Position numbers and translations under genes: made by a program. 64,000 nt of DNA from Entophlyctis helioformis (Eukaryota; Chytridiomycota; Chytridiomycetes; Chytridiales; Chytriomycetaceae): the NCBI GenBank assembly GCA_025526915.1, contig JAHLKH010000113.1, positions 22,808 through 86,807 of the forward strand, written 5' to 3'. The notes beneath the pieces are model-generated. The model did no database searches, was not told the DNA's origin, and worked only from the letters and a program-made list of their open reading frames with translations. This document shows, one piece after another, positions 23,100-33,349 of this stretch (positions are counted from its first letter, which is position 1; the number at the start of each line of letters is the position of its first letter).

Positions 23100-23591
23100 A
23101 TGGGGGTCTCCATCAGATGCACTGCAAATGCAAGGACTCGCTCCATTCAAGCAGCCCATCATGCCACCGCATCCGTGCTTGTCCATGCCCCTGGTGCTGC
23201 TGATGGATGTCGCAGCTGCCAGCTGTTGTTTGCCGCATCGCTCATTGCGCATCTGATCCATCGCCTGCTCCGTTCCTGTGATTGAATGCCGTCCATCGTG
23301 CGAGATCCAAGACATGCAACAAGCACCGCCGCCATCGCATCCCAAGCCAGCCATTGCAACAGCGGGCACTCGCCAGACAAAGTCTTGCCATCCTTGATCG
23401 CAGCATGCTGTCCAGTGTCGCTGCTGTGGATCCATGGCCAGTGACTGCAGTGTCTGCATCTGTCGAGTTGTCGATCCATCAACACCCGGCCAGCCCGTCG
23501 TGCCACTCCACTGCATAACCTCGCACAGAAATCCCCGTTTCCCGACACGCCGAATCTTGACGCCATAACCGACATCGACACGAAACTCCAC
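23100..23591. other. Intergenic, no supported gene
   Basis: Spacer between URB2 and the next plus-strand gene. No domain, RNA gene or repeat recognised. Confidence 0.5.
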
Positions 23592-26167
23592 ATGCTCAGC
23601 TATTCCAGCCTCGTTGTCGTGGCATACGCGTGGGCCGAACTCGCCTGGCTGCTTCTCCTGCTCGCTCCTCCTGTTCTTGTGAGTGACTGCTGGCTGTGAT
23701 GCGTGATCAACAGCTGCGTCCTGCATGAGTAGCATCGTGTCGTGTATGGCCGTATCCCGTCAGTTGCTGCCAGCCTCTCCTCGCCTCAGTGTCTCTGTCG
23801 GTTGTCCATTTGGCCGTTGTGCGTTGTGGTGATACTGACATCCACCTGCTGCGTGTCGTGTCGTGTCTCCTGTGCTGTGATTGTCGTTTGGATGTCTGCA
23901 TCTCAGATTGCCCGGTGCTGGTTGAGGGTCTGTCTGCATGTCCGGCAGCCAGCAGAGCCGCGAGTCTGGGCACTCGTCGGCCGATCACCTTGCCCGATAC
24001 GGCTGGCACTGCTCGAACAGCATCGCATGGAGCAGCAATGATCTGTCGTGGCGTGCCGGGCAGTGTGTCTGAGGGCGATGCTGAGGCTGACGGTGCCATG
24101 GGTCTTGTTGCTGGATGCTGCAGATGCCACGAATGCCTTGTCCGTGTCGCAGATGCTGCCGTTGGTTGCACATACACGGCACTCTGCTCGGCAGTGACGG
24201 CCAGTTCCCATGCTGCGCTTCCCCCTCCTCACACCGCCTGCAGTGATGCGCGTCTGTCGTGGCTTCAGTCGGTGCCAGATGTGCGTTTGGTGATGGCGAA
24301 TCTGCGCTTGTTCTGGCGGCCAGCCAGGCGGGTCAGGCTGGATGAGAGCGCGGCGAAAGTCGACGAGTGCTGGCTGTTGATGCGTGCGATGCTGCTCTTG
24401 ATGCGCTGGAGACTGGATGCTGGACGATGGATGCTGACCATGTGTGTGCTTCTTGTCCCAATCCACTCGTATCCCGATCCTTGCAGCTTGTCCTCGGCTT
24501 TGAGGCAGCGAAGCATCGCATTGGTCTTCGTGGGCTCGTCGTCGTCATCGCCACAGTCGCCTTTGCGGCTGCATTTCCGAGCATCGCGTGGCAGCTGGCA
24601 TGGGCAGTCATCTGTATGGCTGCCAAGAGCAAGCCGTTACGAGTCATTTCGGCTGCTCTTGGCTGCTATGCCTGCCGCAAGATCCTTTGGAGGTGAGTGT
24701 CTGGTTGCTCTGTGCGATTGCTTGGATGCACGACTGACACCAGCGCGTCTGCCTGCCTGCCTGTCTTGCGCATCTGCAATGCTGCGTGCCATCTCGACCA
24801 TTTCTGGCTCGCACTCGCCCATGACCTGACAGGGCATGCAAGCGGGCCGTTTGGATCGTCGTGCGCTGGGCATTCAGCTGCCTATGCGATGCCGCCCACG
24901 CCTGCATGCGCCAGGCTGCTCTCGGTGTGTGGACCAACACCGTGCTGCTCATCCACGAAGCCGCCTGTGCCGTGGCGTTTGTGCGGGCCGTGATCCAGTG
25001 CCAGGTGAGTGCAGCACGCAGGACATCCCATGGTCGGCAGATGCAAGCACGCACACTTACATGGCTCGATCGATGTACTCTGCGGTCCTCTCTGCCTGCT
25101 TGCATGCCCTGCCTGCCCTGCCCTGCCTGCTTGCCTGACTCGGCGATGGGCGGGATGCGATATCGACGCTCTCATGTGGCACACTGGATCTGGCCGGACG
25201 ACGCTTGGCCGACTCGCCTCTGGACAAGCTGCGACGCCGACAACAGCAAGAGCAACAACAGCAACGACGGGAGGTGTTCGAACGAGCTTTATTCCGAGCA
25301 AGCCACACCGAGGAAGGCGCTGCCGACGTCTCCCCTGTCCCTGTCTCTCTCCTTGTCTCGTTAGTCGTCTCTACGGCCGTCGTCGTCCTTGCTCCTCGCT
25401 GCTTCCGACTGCCAGCGTCGTTTGTCGAAAGCGCGACAAACTCCGCGACACGCATTGTCGTCGGAGTTTCGGCCGCCCTCGTCGTCGTCGTTCGATTGTT
25501 CTTCGCTGTCGGCCTTGCCGTCTCTCGATATGCCGCCGTCGTTGCAAACCCACCGACGCATGGTCGACAAAGCAGCAGCCGCAACGGGCCAGGTGCATCG
25601 ACTGGCCGCTCGTCACGACGCACGGCCTTTCGTCTCTTGGCAGCCCAACTCGCAGCCGATGTCACGCTGGCGTTCCTCGCCGGCATCTACCTCGGCATCG
25701 CACGATTGGACAGCGTCAGGGGAACGACAATCGCCCTGTCACGCCTCGGCGTCACGCTTGCCCTCTGCCTCTGGATCAGGTCAATCGTGACCTTGCATCT
25801 ACGCAACGGCGACGGATCGTCACACCAAGCAGCCGCATCCGAGGGTAGCAACAGCCCTGTTGTTCCAAGGTCGGCTTATCGTTTGCGTCGTCGCTCGGTT
25901 CGTCTCGCATCTGCCACTCTTCTTGATGACACCGACGTCGTTCTTGTCAGCGTGCGGCGCGATCATGGCATTGTCGTCGCAGTGCATGCTCGACCGTCTG
26001 CGGCCCTCTTGGCGGTTGTCACCGCAACACTCGCCAAGGCCCGCGTTGCGATTGTCAAGTTGATGCTGTTGACAGCCTGCACTGTCATCCTCGTTGCCAA
26101 CAGCAGACATGCTGCCTGGAATGCATCAGTCGTTTGCCAGTCGATCGCCATTTCTTCCGTCATCTGA
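23592..26167 (+). CDS. Polytopic membrane protein, multi-exon (paralogue A)
   Basis: Exon 1 (23592-23678) encodes a hydrophobic N-terminus (MLSYSSLVVVAYAWAEL) with donor GTGAGT. A later exon ends at 24692 after GLVVVIATVAFAAAF and CYACRKILWR and joins in phase across intron 24693-24832 to ACKRAVWIVVRWAF, which runs to a GTGAGT donor at 25005. The last exon (within 25205-26167) adds four more hydrophobic segments, including SLLVSLVVSTAVVVL and VTLALCLWIRSIVTL. At least six membrane passes are expected. No family recognised. 25420-25832 is duplicated at 26596-27008 in front of a kinase domain, so the gene may belong to a membrane-receptor-kinase-like family. Exons between 23679 and 24400, and the 3' end, are uncertain. 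Confidence 0.45.
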
Positions 26168-26480
26168 CTGGATGGTCTGGCACACAGAGTATCGGCCGTC
26201 CTCGCGATCAGCACAGAGCTCTTCAATGAGATCATCGCCGCCATTGCCAAGGCGATCAGCAAGATCGACGTCACCGCCACGGCCGCCACCGCACGGATCG
26301 CTCCTCACTTGATCAGTCCACAGCGTCCAGTGCTGTTGATCGATGCACCAATTGAAGCCATCACAGCAACCAGCATAATGCATTCAGATATATGCATCTT
26401 GCATTAAATCAACCGCTGCATTGGGATGATGCCAAAGAGCAACACGCCTGTGAGCTCCTGAATGCAAAGCATGCTCATAA

Positions 26481-26596
26481 ACGGTTGGATACATGGCACC
26501 GGAGATGGCGGCCGAGTGGGACTACGGCGACTTTGCCGCCGAGTCGTTCAGTCCCGGCGTCGCGATCTTCGAGATCGCCAACAGATGCCTCTGTGG
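26481..26596 (+). pseudogene. Protein-kinase C-lobe fragment
   Basis: Open frame encoding TVGYMAPEM, the kinase subdomain VIII motif (G-T/V-x-x-Y-M-A-P-E), followed by FAAESFSPGVAIFEIANRC, which aligns with subdomain IX (D-V-x-S-F-G-V-x-L-x-E-I-A-N-R). No N-lobe lies directly upstream. The conserved Asp of subdomain IX appears as Glu. It abuts the duplicated membrane segment that starts at 26597, so this is a remnant of one kinase gene placed before the next unit. Confidence 0.6.
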
Positions 26597-27619
26597 TTTG
26601 TCAAAAGCGCGACAAACTCCGCGACACGCATTGTCGTCGGAGTTTCGGCCGCCCTCGTCGTTGTCGTTCGATTGTGCGCCGCTGTCGGCCTTTCCATCTC
26701 TCGATATGCCGCCGTCGTTGCAAACCAACCGCCACATGTTCGACACAGCAGCAGCCACAACGGGCAAGGTACATCGGCTGGCCGCTCGTCACGACGGACG
26801 GCGCACCGTCTCTCGGTCGCCCAACTCGCAGCCAATGCCACACTGGCGTTCCTCTGCGACATCTACCTCGGCGTTGCACGACCAGACGGCGTCAGAGGCA
26901 CAACAAACACCTTGTCACGCCTCGCCGTCACGCTCGCCCTCTGCCTCTGGATCAAGTCAATCGTGACCTTGCATCTACGCAACGGCGACGGATCGTCACA
27001 CCAAGCAGACTTTGTAGTTGGCCGATTCCTCGGCCGCGGCACATTTGGCGAGGTCGTGCAGTGCCAGCACCGGCTGACGTGCCAAGTGATATGCATTACA
27101 TTATAATGGCCACTTCCTGTGCTCCTGATAATCAGTCAACTTATATCCAGTTGACCGTGCATTGTATGTGCACAGTACGCCATCAAGGTCATTGCCAATG
27201 GTGCCAGTTAGATGGCCGACGAGGTCTGCAGCGAGATGCTGCTTGCGCGGTCGATGCGACACCATAACATTGTCAAGGTGCACCACGTCTTCGAGACGGC
27301 GGGCCACGGCTTCATCGCCATGGAACTCGTCAGCGGCGGCACGCTGAGGACGTTCCTGGCGCAAGAGCACCCTCTGCCGGAAGAGGTCGTTCGCCGCCTG
27401 GCCAGGGAAGCGCTGTCGGCCGTCCACTACCTCCACTCGGTGAGTTGTGCTGCACCATGCTGCGTGTTGAGTGGCAGAGCCATGTGTGGCTGACAACTCA
27501 AAACGGCACGCGATTGGCAGATTGGCGTTGCGCATCTCGACATCAAGACGGACAACATGATGGTTGACAAGGACGGACGGCACCTGCAGCTGGCCGACTT
27601 TGCACAGATGGGTGACTGA
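26597..27619 (+). pseudogene. Membrane segment fused to degenerate protein kinase (paralogue B)
   Basis: The first 413 bp repeat the hydrophobic part of paralogue A (RIVVGVSAALVVVVRL, VTLALCLWIKSIVTL) and then read in frame into a kinase N-lobe: GRGTFGEVV is the glycine-rich loop, and across intron 27086-27175 AIKVIANG holds the ATP-binding lysine. A TAG at 27209-27211 interrupts the frame, then EVCSEMLLARSM (helix C), MELVSGGTL (hinge) and, after intron 27440-27520, HLDIKTDN and LADFAQMGD follow, with a TGA at 27617-27619. HRD has become HLD and DFG has become DFA, and everything after DFG is missing. This looks like a decayed kinase or a truncated pseudokinase. Confidence 0.65.
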
Positions 27620-27944
27620 TCATGGTCAGCAGCCGATCGCTGTTGTCCCTGTGCCAGAACGGCATAACCTGCCGACATTCCACGACCAAGCGGCCATGCG
27701 AGAGGTGCAGGCTGCGTTCGGCGTTGATGAGGTCACGTTGCGCGGTGCACTTGACGCGGCTGTGCAGCTGCCATGCCCGGCCAACGTGTGGAACGAGCAT
27801 GTTACCGAGTACCTTCTGTGCCGGAGCATGCTCGAGGAGAGCCGCATGTTTGGGCGGATGGTGCGCCAGCGGGCAACCATGATGCAAGTGGAGGCTCGCA
27901 TGTTTCCAGAGACGGATGCGTCTCTTGGCAGCATGTGGGCATGA
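27620..27944 (+). other. Open frame after the truncated kinase
   Basis: A frame that overlaps the kinase end runs to 27944 (NVWNEHVTEYLLCRSMLEES, FGRMVRQRATMMQVEARMF). Its amphipathic helical character suggests real coding history, perhaps the C-terminal tail of the kinase gene reached by a frame shift, but no domain is recognised. Confidence 0.3.
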
Positions 27945-28324
27945 GCTGGGTCTTGGATGGGCTGAAGTGGAATGAATGGGGTTCACATCATCTTGCCTTG
28001 CTCGCACATGCAGAGGATCGTTCATTCAAGGGGGATATGCATTGTAATGGGGCGGATGGTGGTGCATACACTGAATATGCTCATGAAGTCGCCACGCGGC
28101 AAATGGTTTGCTTGATGCGATGCTGTGCTGCACCAACTGTGGCTGTGGCTTGAGCATGCAACTCAGCATCAGGTCTGCACTTCAATGCATGTGTGATGTG
28201 TGTTTGATGCAACAGTGCGCGGTCATGGCGATGCGGCTGTGCGACGACCAGGGCTCGGCTGTCTTGGCCAACATCGTCGGCCTGCTGGCTGGACCTGGCT
28301 GGCCGACTGGCATGGTGAACGCAT
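27945..28324. other. No supported gene
   Basis: Short frames only; probably more decayed remains of the kinase cluster. Confidence 0.35.
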
Positions 28325-28435
28325 GTGGTGCACCGCGACCTTGAACTGGACAACGCGTTGATGCATGCGACGGCCACATCGTCGTGACCGGCCTTGGGCT
28401 GGCTGGACTCTGCAGACCATTGGCCAAGTCCAAGG
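28325..28435 (+). pseudogene. Second kinase relic (catalytic loop)
   Basis: VVHRDLELDNALM matches the kinase catalytic loop H-R-D-L-x-x-D-N. A one-base shift later, HIVVTGLGLAGL lines up with the DFG region, with TGL in place of DFG. No N-lobe or APE motif was found beside it. It is a second, more decayed member of the same cluster. Confidence 0.5.
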
Positions 28436-29174
28436 TCTCATGCGGGCAAGTCAATGTGGTCGTTGCATTGCAATGCTGAAGTTGCAGCGAGCAGCAGAAC
28501 TGCATGTGCTCTGCATGGCCAACGCTGTTTCCAGCAGATTCCGAAGGGGCGCTACACGAATATCGCCAACGATCTTCTTGCCGTCACTCCCGAGTAAAGA
28601 CAAGCTCGCTCGGCCAGAGAACCGACGGCGCATGACGGGCGGCAGTGCGAGCGGCAGTGCGAGCGGACGGCCAGTTCGCAGCACCACCAGGCGGAAGCGC
28701 AAGCCGCAGACAGAGACCGTCAGGTACGGCCCGCCTTGGCTGCACGCCCCGTCCGCCCCTCTGCGCAGCTTGGCTCGACTCGGCTCGGCTTGGGCTCGGC
28801 TGGCTATGCTCGGCTTGTCCGGAATGTCCGACATGCTCATTGCCTGCTTGCCTGCTTGCCGGCCAGCCGCCTGCGCCGACGTTGCGGATGCTGTGACCAC
28901 GCTGGCAGCCCGCTGCTGGCAGGTGCTCTCTGCGCGGCGGGCTTACCGGCAGACACCGCAGCCGGCCGCCTTGAACGTCCTCGCAGCACCAGACTCACTC
29001 CCTGCTATCTGATTCACCCCTGCCGCCGTGGCGACCACTGACCTGCGTTCTGGATTGCCGCTCTTGGATTCTGTCGTGCCAAACACGGTCACGCTCACTG
29101 CATCTCGACGATCACGCTGCGGCTCTGGCTTCGACTGCCCCCGCCCCACCCTGCTCGACGCTGGCCATGCTGCC
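28436..29174. other. Upstream region of the MT-A70 gene
   Basis: Mostly low-complexity sequence. A frame from ATG 28632 (MTGGSASGSASGRPVRS, RRKRKPQTETV) ends at a GT donor near 28722 and could splice in phase to 29206 (SAAWYVGYAEDSESVEAI), which would make it exon 1 of the methyltransferase gene. The implied 484-bp intron is long for this window, so this stays tentative. Confidence 0.35.
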
Positions 29175-31680
29175 ATGCCCAACCGCCATGTTGCGGCATG
29201 CAGTGCGGCATGGTATGTCGGATACGCCGAGGACAGCGAGTCGGTCGAGGCCATCATGAAAAAGTTTGAGGAGCTTGAGCGACTCAAGGCTGAGCTCGCA
29301 CACGGAACCGGCCAGAGCGGTTCGTCAGCCGCCCCTCATCCTCAACAGCAGCAGCAACAGCAGCAGCAGCAGCAGCAAGGTCCTGTCCACGATGTCGTGG
29401 TCAAGGAAGAGATGCAAGACGAGTCATTGCCGTCCTATGCGGACATGCAGGCTCAAGACACTGACGATCGGTTCAAACAACAAGAATCGTTACGCGGTTG
29501 CAGCACATCAAGCCACGTTGGCACTGGGAGCGTGCGTTCATACGGAGCAAGCGATCCCTTTGATGGCGACGATTCGCAGCCAAACAGGGTACATTTCGCG
29601 CGTTTCATGTAGCCGCGTTTGTTAATTCAACTGACATGTCCGAATATTGCAACAATGGCCGGTCCGTGTTGGTGATATGCCAATGGCCCATCTTGTGCAA
29701 CTGCTGGGATTGATGGACGGATACGCGCGAGCCAGACGGACGAGCCGCAGTTGACACAGGACCAGCTGGAAGAATTGTTCAAGCGCACATCGGCTTTCAC
29801 GGTGCAGTCTGCCGCACTCGACATGGACACGGATGACATTGATGTCCTTGACTTGTGGTCGCTCGGCCAGGGTCGTGATATGGATGTTCCCGTCTTTATG
29901 GATGACGAAGAAAAGTGGGTTGATTTGGCGTGCATGTTGCAACTGGTTTGTTGTGCTAACATGCGTATGCTTTGATAATGGCAGTGACTACCAAATCATC
30001 GATGACGATGACTGGGATCTGATGATGGGCCAGTCGCAGCCGCCTCGACCATCCGCATCGTCAGGATCCGCATTGGTGCCTGTCAAACTGGAGCGTGAGC
30101 GAGACAGGGCACGAGAAAAGGAGCGTGAACGCATAGACCGCCTAGAGCGCATGGAACGCGAAAAGCAGGAACGTGAACGCAAGCGAGCCGAGCGTGAGCA
30201 GGCCAAGGAAGCGGAGAGGGAAACGAAGGCACGGGCAAAAGAGGCGGGCCGGTTTGAGAAGGAGCGCGAAAAGGCGGAGCGTGCCGAGCGAGCTGAGCGC
30301 GAGAAGATAGAGAGGGCAGAGCGGGCAGAGCGCGAAAAGATAGAGAGGGCAGAGCGCATCGAGCGCGAACGGATCGAAAAGGCGGAGCGAGCTGAGCGCG
30401 AGAAGCAGGAGCGGCTAAAGGAACGGATTGAGCGGAAGCGAGGACGGACTGACGCGGCGGGACGCGTGTCTGGTACCACACTGTTGAAGCAGCGAGCGAG
30501 CGAGCGCGAAACAATGCTGGAGCGATACAAGATCATGCAAGTGCAGATGCAGGACCGCATGGGCAACTCATACGTTATGAAACGGCGTGTTGTGTAAGTG
30601 CACGGTATGCACCTGATCCCCTCCCTTTTTTGCGTTGGCGCTCACTCGCCCACTCACTCTTGCATTCCATTGCATGTCGACAGGCTGCCTGACTTGGACT
30701 TGCCTACGTATGTGCGGATACCGCCATCGCCCATCTCGCGTGCATGGGTCAAGCACATCAGAAGATACAAGCCGCCGCTGCCGCCCATGCTGCCTACTCT
30801 GCAGGACCCACAGCAGCTGGTTTCAGCTGTTGACGGATCGCGGGTGTACAAGGCCCCTGTCCTTGACTTTAATCTCTCCAAGCTCGGATCAGACTTCCAG
30901 TGTGTGTACATGGACCCGCCGTTCCTCCTTCCGGGCGAAGAAGCCTCGCCGTCCAAGATCACCGTCTCGCAATTTGTAAGCTGTTGTCGCTGCGCAGCAC
31001 TACTTCCAGCCGCAGTCTCCGCCGCACTAACACGCTGACGGGGCAGGCATCGCTGGACATTCCGTCGATCATATCCAAGGGGTTTCTGTTCATCTGGGCA
31101 GAGAAGGAACTCACGCCGCAGATCCTACGCGCAGGCGACGCCTGGGGGTTCCGTTATGTGGAGAACTTTGCATGGATCAAGCAGACGGTGGACAACCGGA
31201 TCGCCCGCGCGCCAGGGCGGTACTTTAATAAGAGCAAGACGACGTGTCTCATTCTGCGCAAAGAGGGCGACACGACGACCGAGTTGCGGCACCAGCGGAA
31301 CCCCGACTGCGAGTTTGACTTTGTGGTGCCGCGCGGCGGGCATGGGCAGCGGGCGGGGGAACAGCAGCAGCAGACAGCGAGTGGCAAGCCCGTGTTCATG
31401 TACGAGGTGATTGAGACGCTGCTGCCGGGTGCCGTTTACGCGCCGGGCAACACGGACGGCGGCCGGCTGCTTGAACTGTAAGTTTGCGCGTCTGACTGGC
31501 AGGCGTCTGGCATGGCTGGCTGACATGGCGTGGCGTTGTGGTCATGGCAGATGGGCACAGCCAGGAACCGCCCGCAAAGGATGGACGACCATTATCAACG
31601 ACGACAGGAGCACGCAACAACCGGATACCCAACCACACACAGATGCCACGGACCGCGGGCATCTCAGTGGCACGCAATGA
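29175..31680 (+). CDS. MT-A70 family adenine methyltransferase with DPPF motif
   Basis: C-terminal MT-A70 domain: FQCVYMDPPFLLPGE, then GFLFIWAEKELTPQ, WGFRYVENFAWIKQT, KTTCLILRKEG, a basic FDFVVPRGG, and LELWAQPGTARKGWT, the usual R-x-G-W end. The catalytic motif is DPPF (30913-30924), not DPPW. The N-terminal half has a short acidic/Gln region (polyQ at 29343-29380), an acidic segment (DMDTDDIDVLDLWSL) and a striking Glu/Arg-rich helix of about 130 residues (30090-30460). Introns: one near 29588-29730, 29915-29984, 30594-30683, 30976-31046, 31488-31550, all restoring frame. Start 29175 is the first in-frame ATG; an upstream exon is possible. Relatives methylate adenine in RNA (METTL3/14, Kar4) or DNA (MTA1/MTA9 of ciliates and basal fungi); which group applies cannot be settled by eye. 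Confidence 0.8.
29343..29380 (+). repeat. CAG repeat, polyglutamine
   Basis: Twelve consecutive CAG/CAA codons in the N-terminal part of the MT-A70 gene. Confidence 0.85.
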
Positions 31681-31730
31681 ACATCCCATCCCATGTACAT
31701 GCCAGGCTGGAAGGAAAATTGTGTCGTATT

Positions 31731-31795
31731 GGGAGATAGAGAGCGATGAAGATAGGGAGATAGAGAGATAGAGAGATAGAGGGAGAGGGAGAGAT
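31731..31795. repeat. GATAGA-type purine repeat
   Basis: Imperfect GATAGA/GAGA repeat filling the spacer between the convergent MT-A70 and NDC80 genes. Confidence 0.8.
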
Positions 31796-31822
31796 GGAAC
31801 GCGCGTTGCACATGCACCAGCC

Positions 31823-32220
31823 TTACACCGTGCCAGAAGCAGCCAGCGCAAACGCGCCGCCGCCATCCACAGCCTCGGCCAACTGCTCGCCCGCCATCTT
31901 CATGAGCCGATCCAAGCCGCCGCCGACCGCCTCGACAACGGCGTACGCGTCCGTGAGTCCGCGCACCAGCTCATTGACCGCCTTTTCCTTTTGCTCAGAG
32001 TACGTCCGCGACAGCTCCTCGTACTCGACCGTCGCCCGCTGCGCCTTGCCCTGCGACGCAATCACGAGCCCGTGTGCCTCGCTCTTGAGCTTCTGGATCT
32101 GCCGCTCGTACTGGTCCATCTCTTCGTTGCGCGCCGCCGTTGTCATGGTCACGCGCTACACGCCACACGCCACACGCTACATGTGAGTACCGGCAACCCA
32201 CACACAGTCACACACAGTCA

Positions 32221-32251
<31 letters not shown>

Positions 32252-33264
32252 CACCTCCTTCTCCTCGGCATACCGCTGGTTCAAAAACGCCACGCGACTG
32301 CCAAGCGTCAGCAGCTCCTCTTCTTTCTGCGTCTGGTCCCACGAGAGCGCGTCGAGCGTCTCCTGCAGACCGAGGTGGTCGTCGGCCGCCGAGTGGATCG
32401 CGTCAATGTACCGGTCCTTGAGCCGCTGGAGGTCGCGCCGCACCGCCTTGAGGTCCACCGACACCATGCGGTCGATCGTGTCCGCCTGGATGTTGACTTC
32501 AAGCTCGTGGGAGAGGACCGAGGTGTGGGTGTTGCCAGCAGTGGTGGCGCTGCGTCGTCGGCTGCCACTGCCGCCACTGCCGCTAGTGCCGTGTTCTGCC
32601 AGCCCGAGCTTGAACGCCAGCGAGTTGTATTCTTGCACCACCTTTTCCAGCTGCGTCGCTCACCCCGTCCACACACCGCATTACGGTCAGCCACCACGGT
32701 CAGCCGCACGACGCACCCCACAGGCACTCACCTGGTCCATCTTCTTCTGGAGCGCAATCTCCTTTTCCCAGACGACCTTGTTGGCCGCGTCCAGCTTGGC
32801 CGATATGGTCTGCTGCGACATGGCCAGCTGGTCGCGCTCCGCATTCATGCGATCGACGTCCGCCGGCGAGATCTCTTGCGCATCCACAATCGCCTGCAGC
32901 TCTGCCTTTTCCGCCTCGAGCCGCGCCGTCTCGTCCTCTGTCGCCCGCCGCCATACCCATCCACACGGCATGTGAGCACGCAGCGACAAGACCCAACGGG
33001 ACACGTGCTGTGTAGAGAGCCGCTTCCCCTCTCCACTCTTTCCCCAGGCGGTCGACAGTACCTTGCTGCTCAATCTCCTGCTTGAATCCGAGGACGCTGT
33101 CGGCAAGCTTCTGCTTCTTGGCCTCGACGTGGGCAATGTACGTCTGGAACTTGTCCTTGTCCGACTCGAGAATGCTGTTTTCGCGTTGCGCAAGCTCGAG
33201 CGGCGTCTGTCCCCAGATACCGCCACGCACGTATCGATCCAGTTGGTCAGCCAGCCAGACAGGC

Positions 33265-33349
<85 letters not shown>

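Noticed and set aside
25057..25686. 209-residue minus-strand open frame
   Set aside because: Low-complexity Arg/Thr/Cys shadow of the membrane-protein exon; contains long Cys runs from a CAG-rich stretch.
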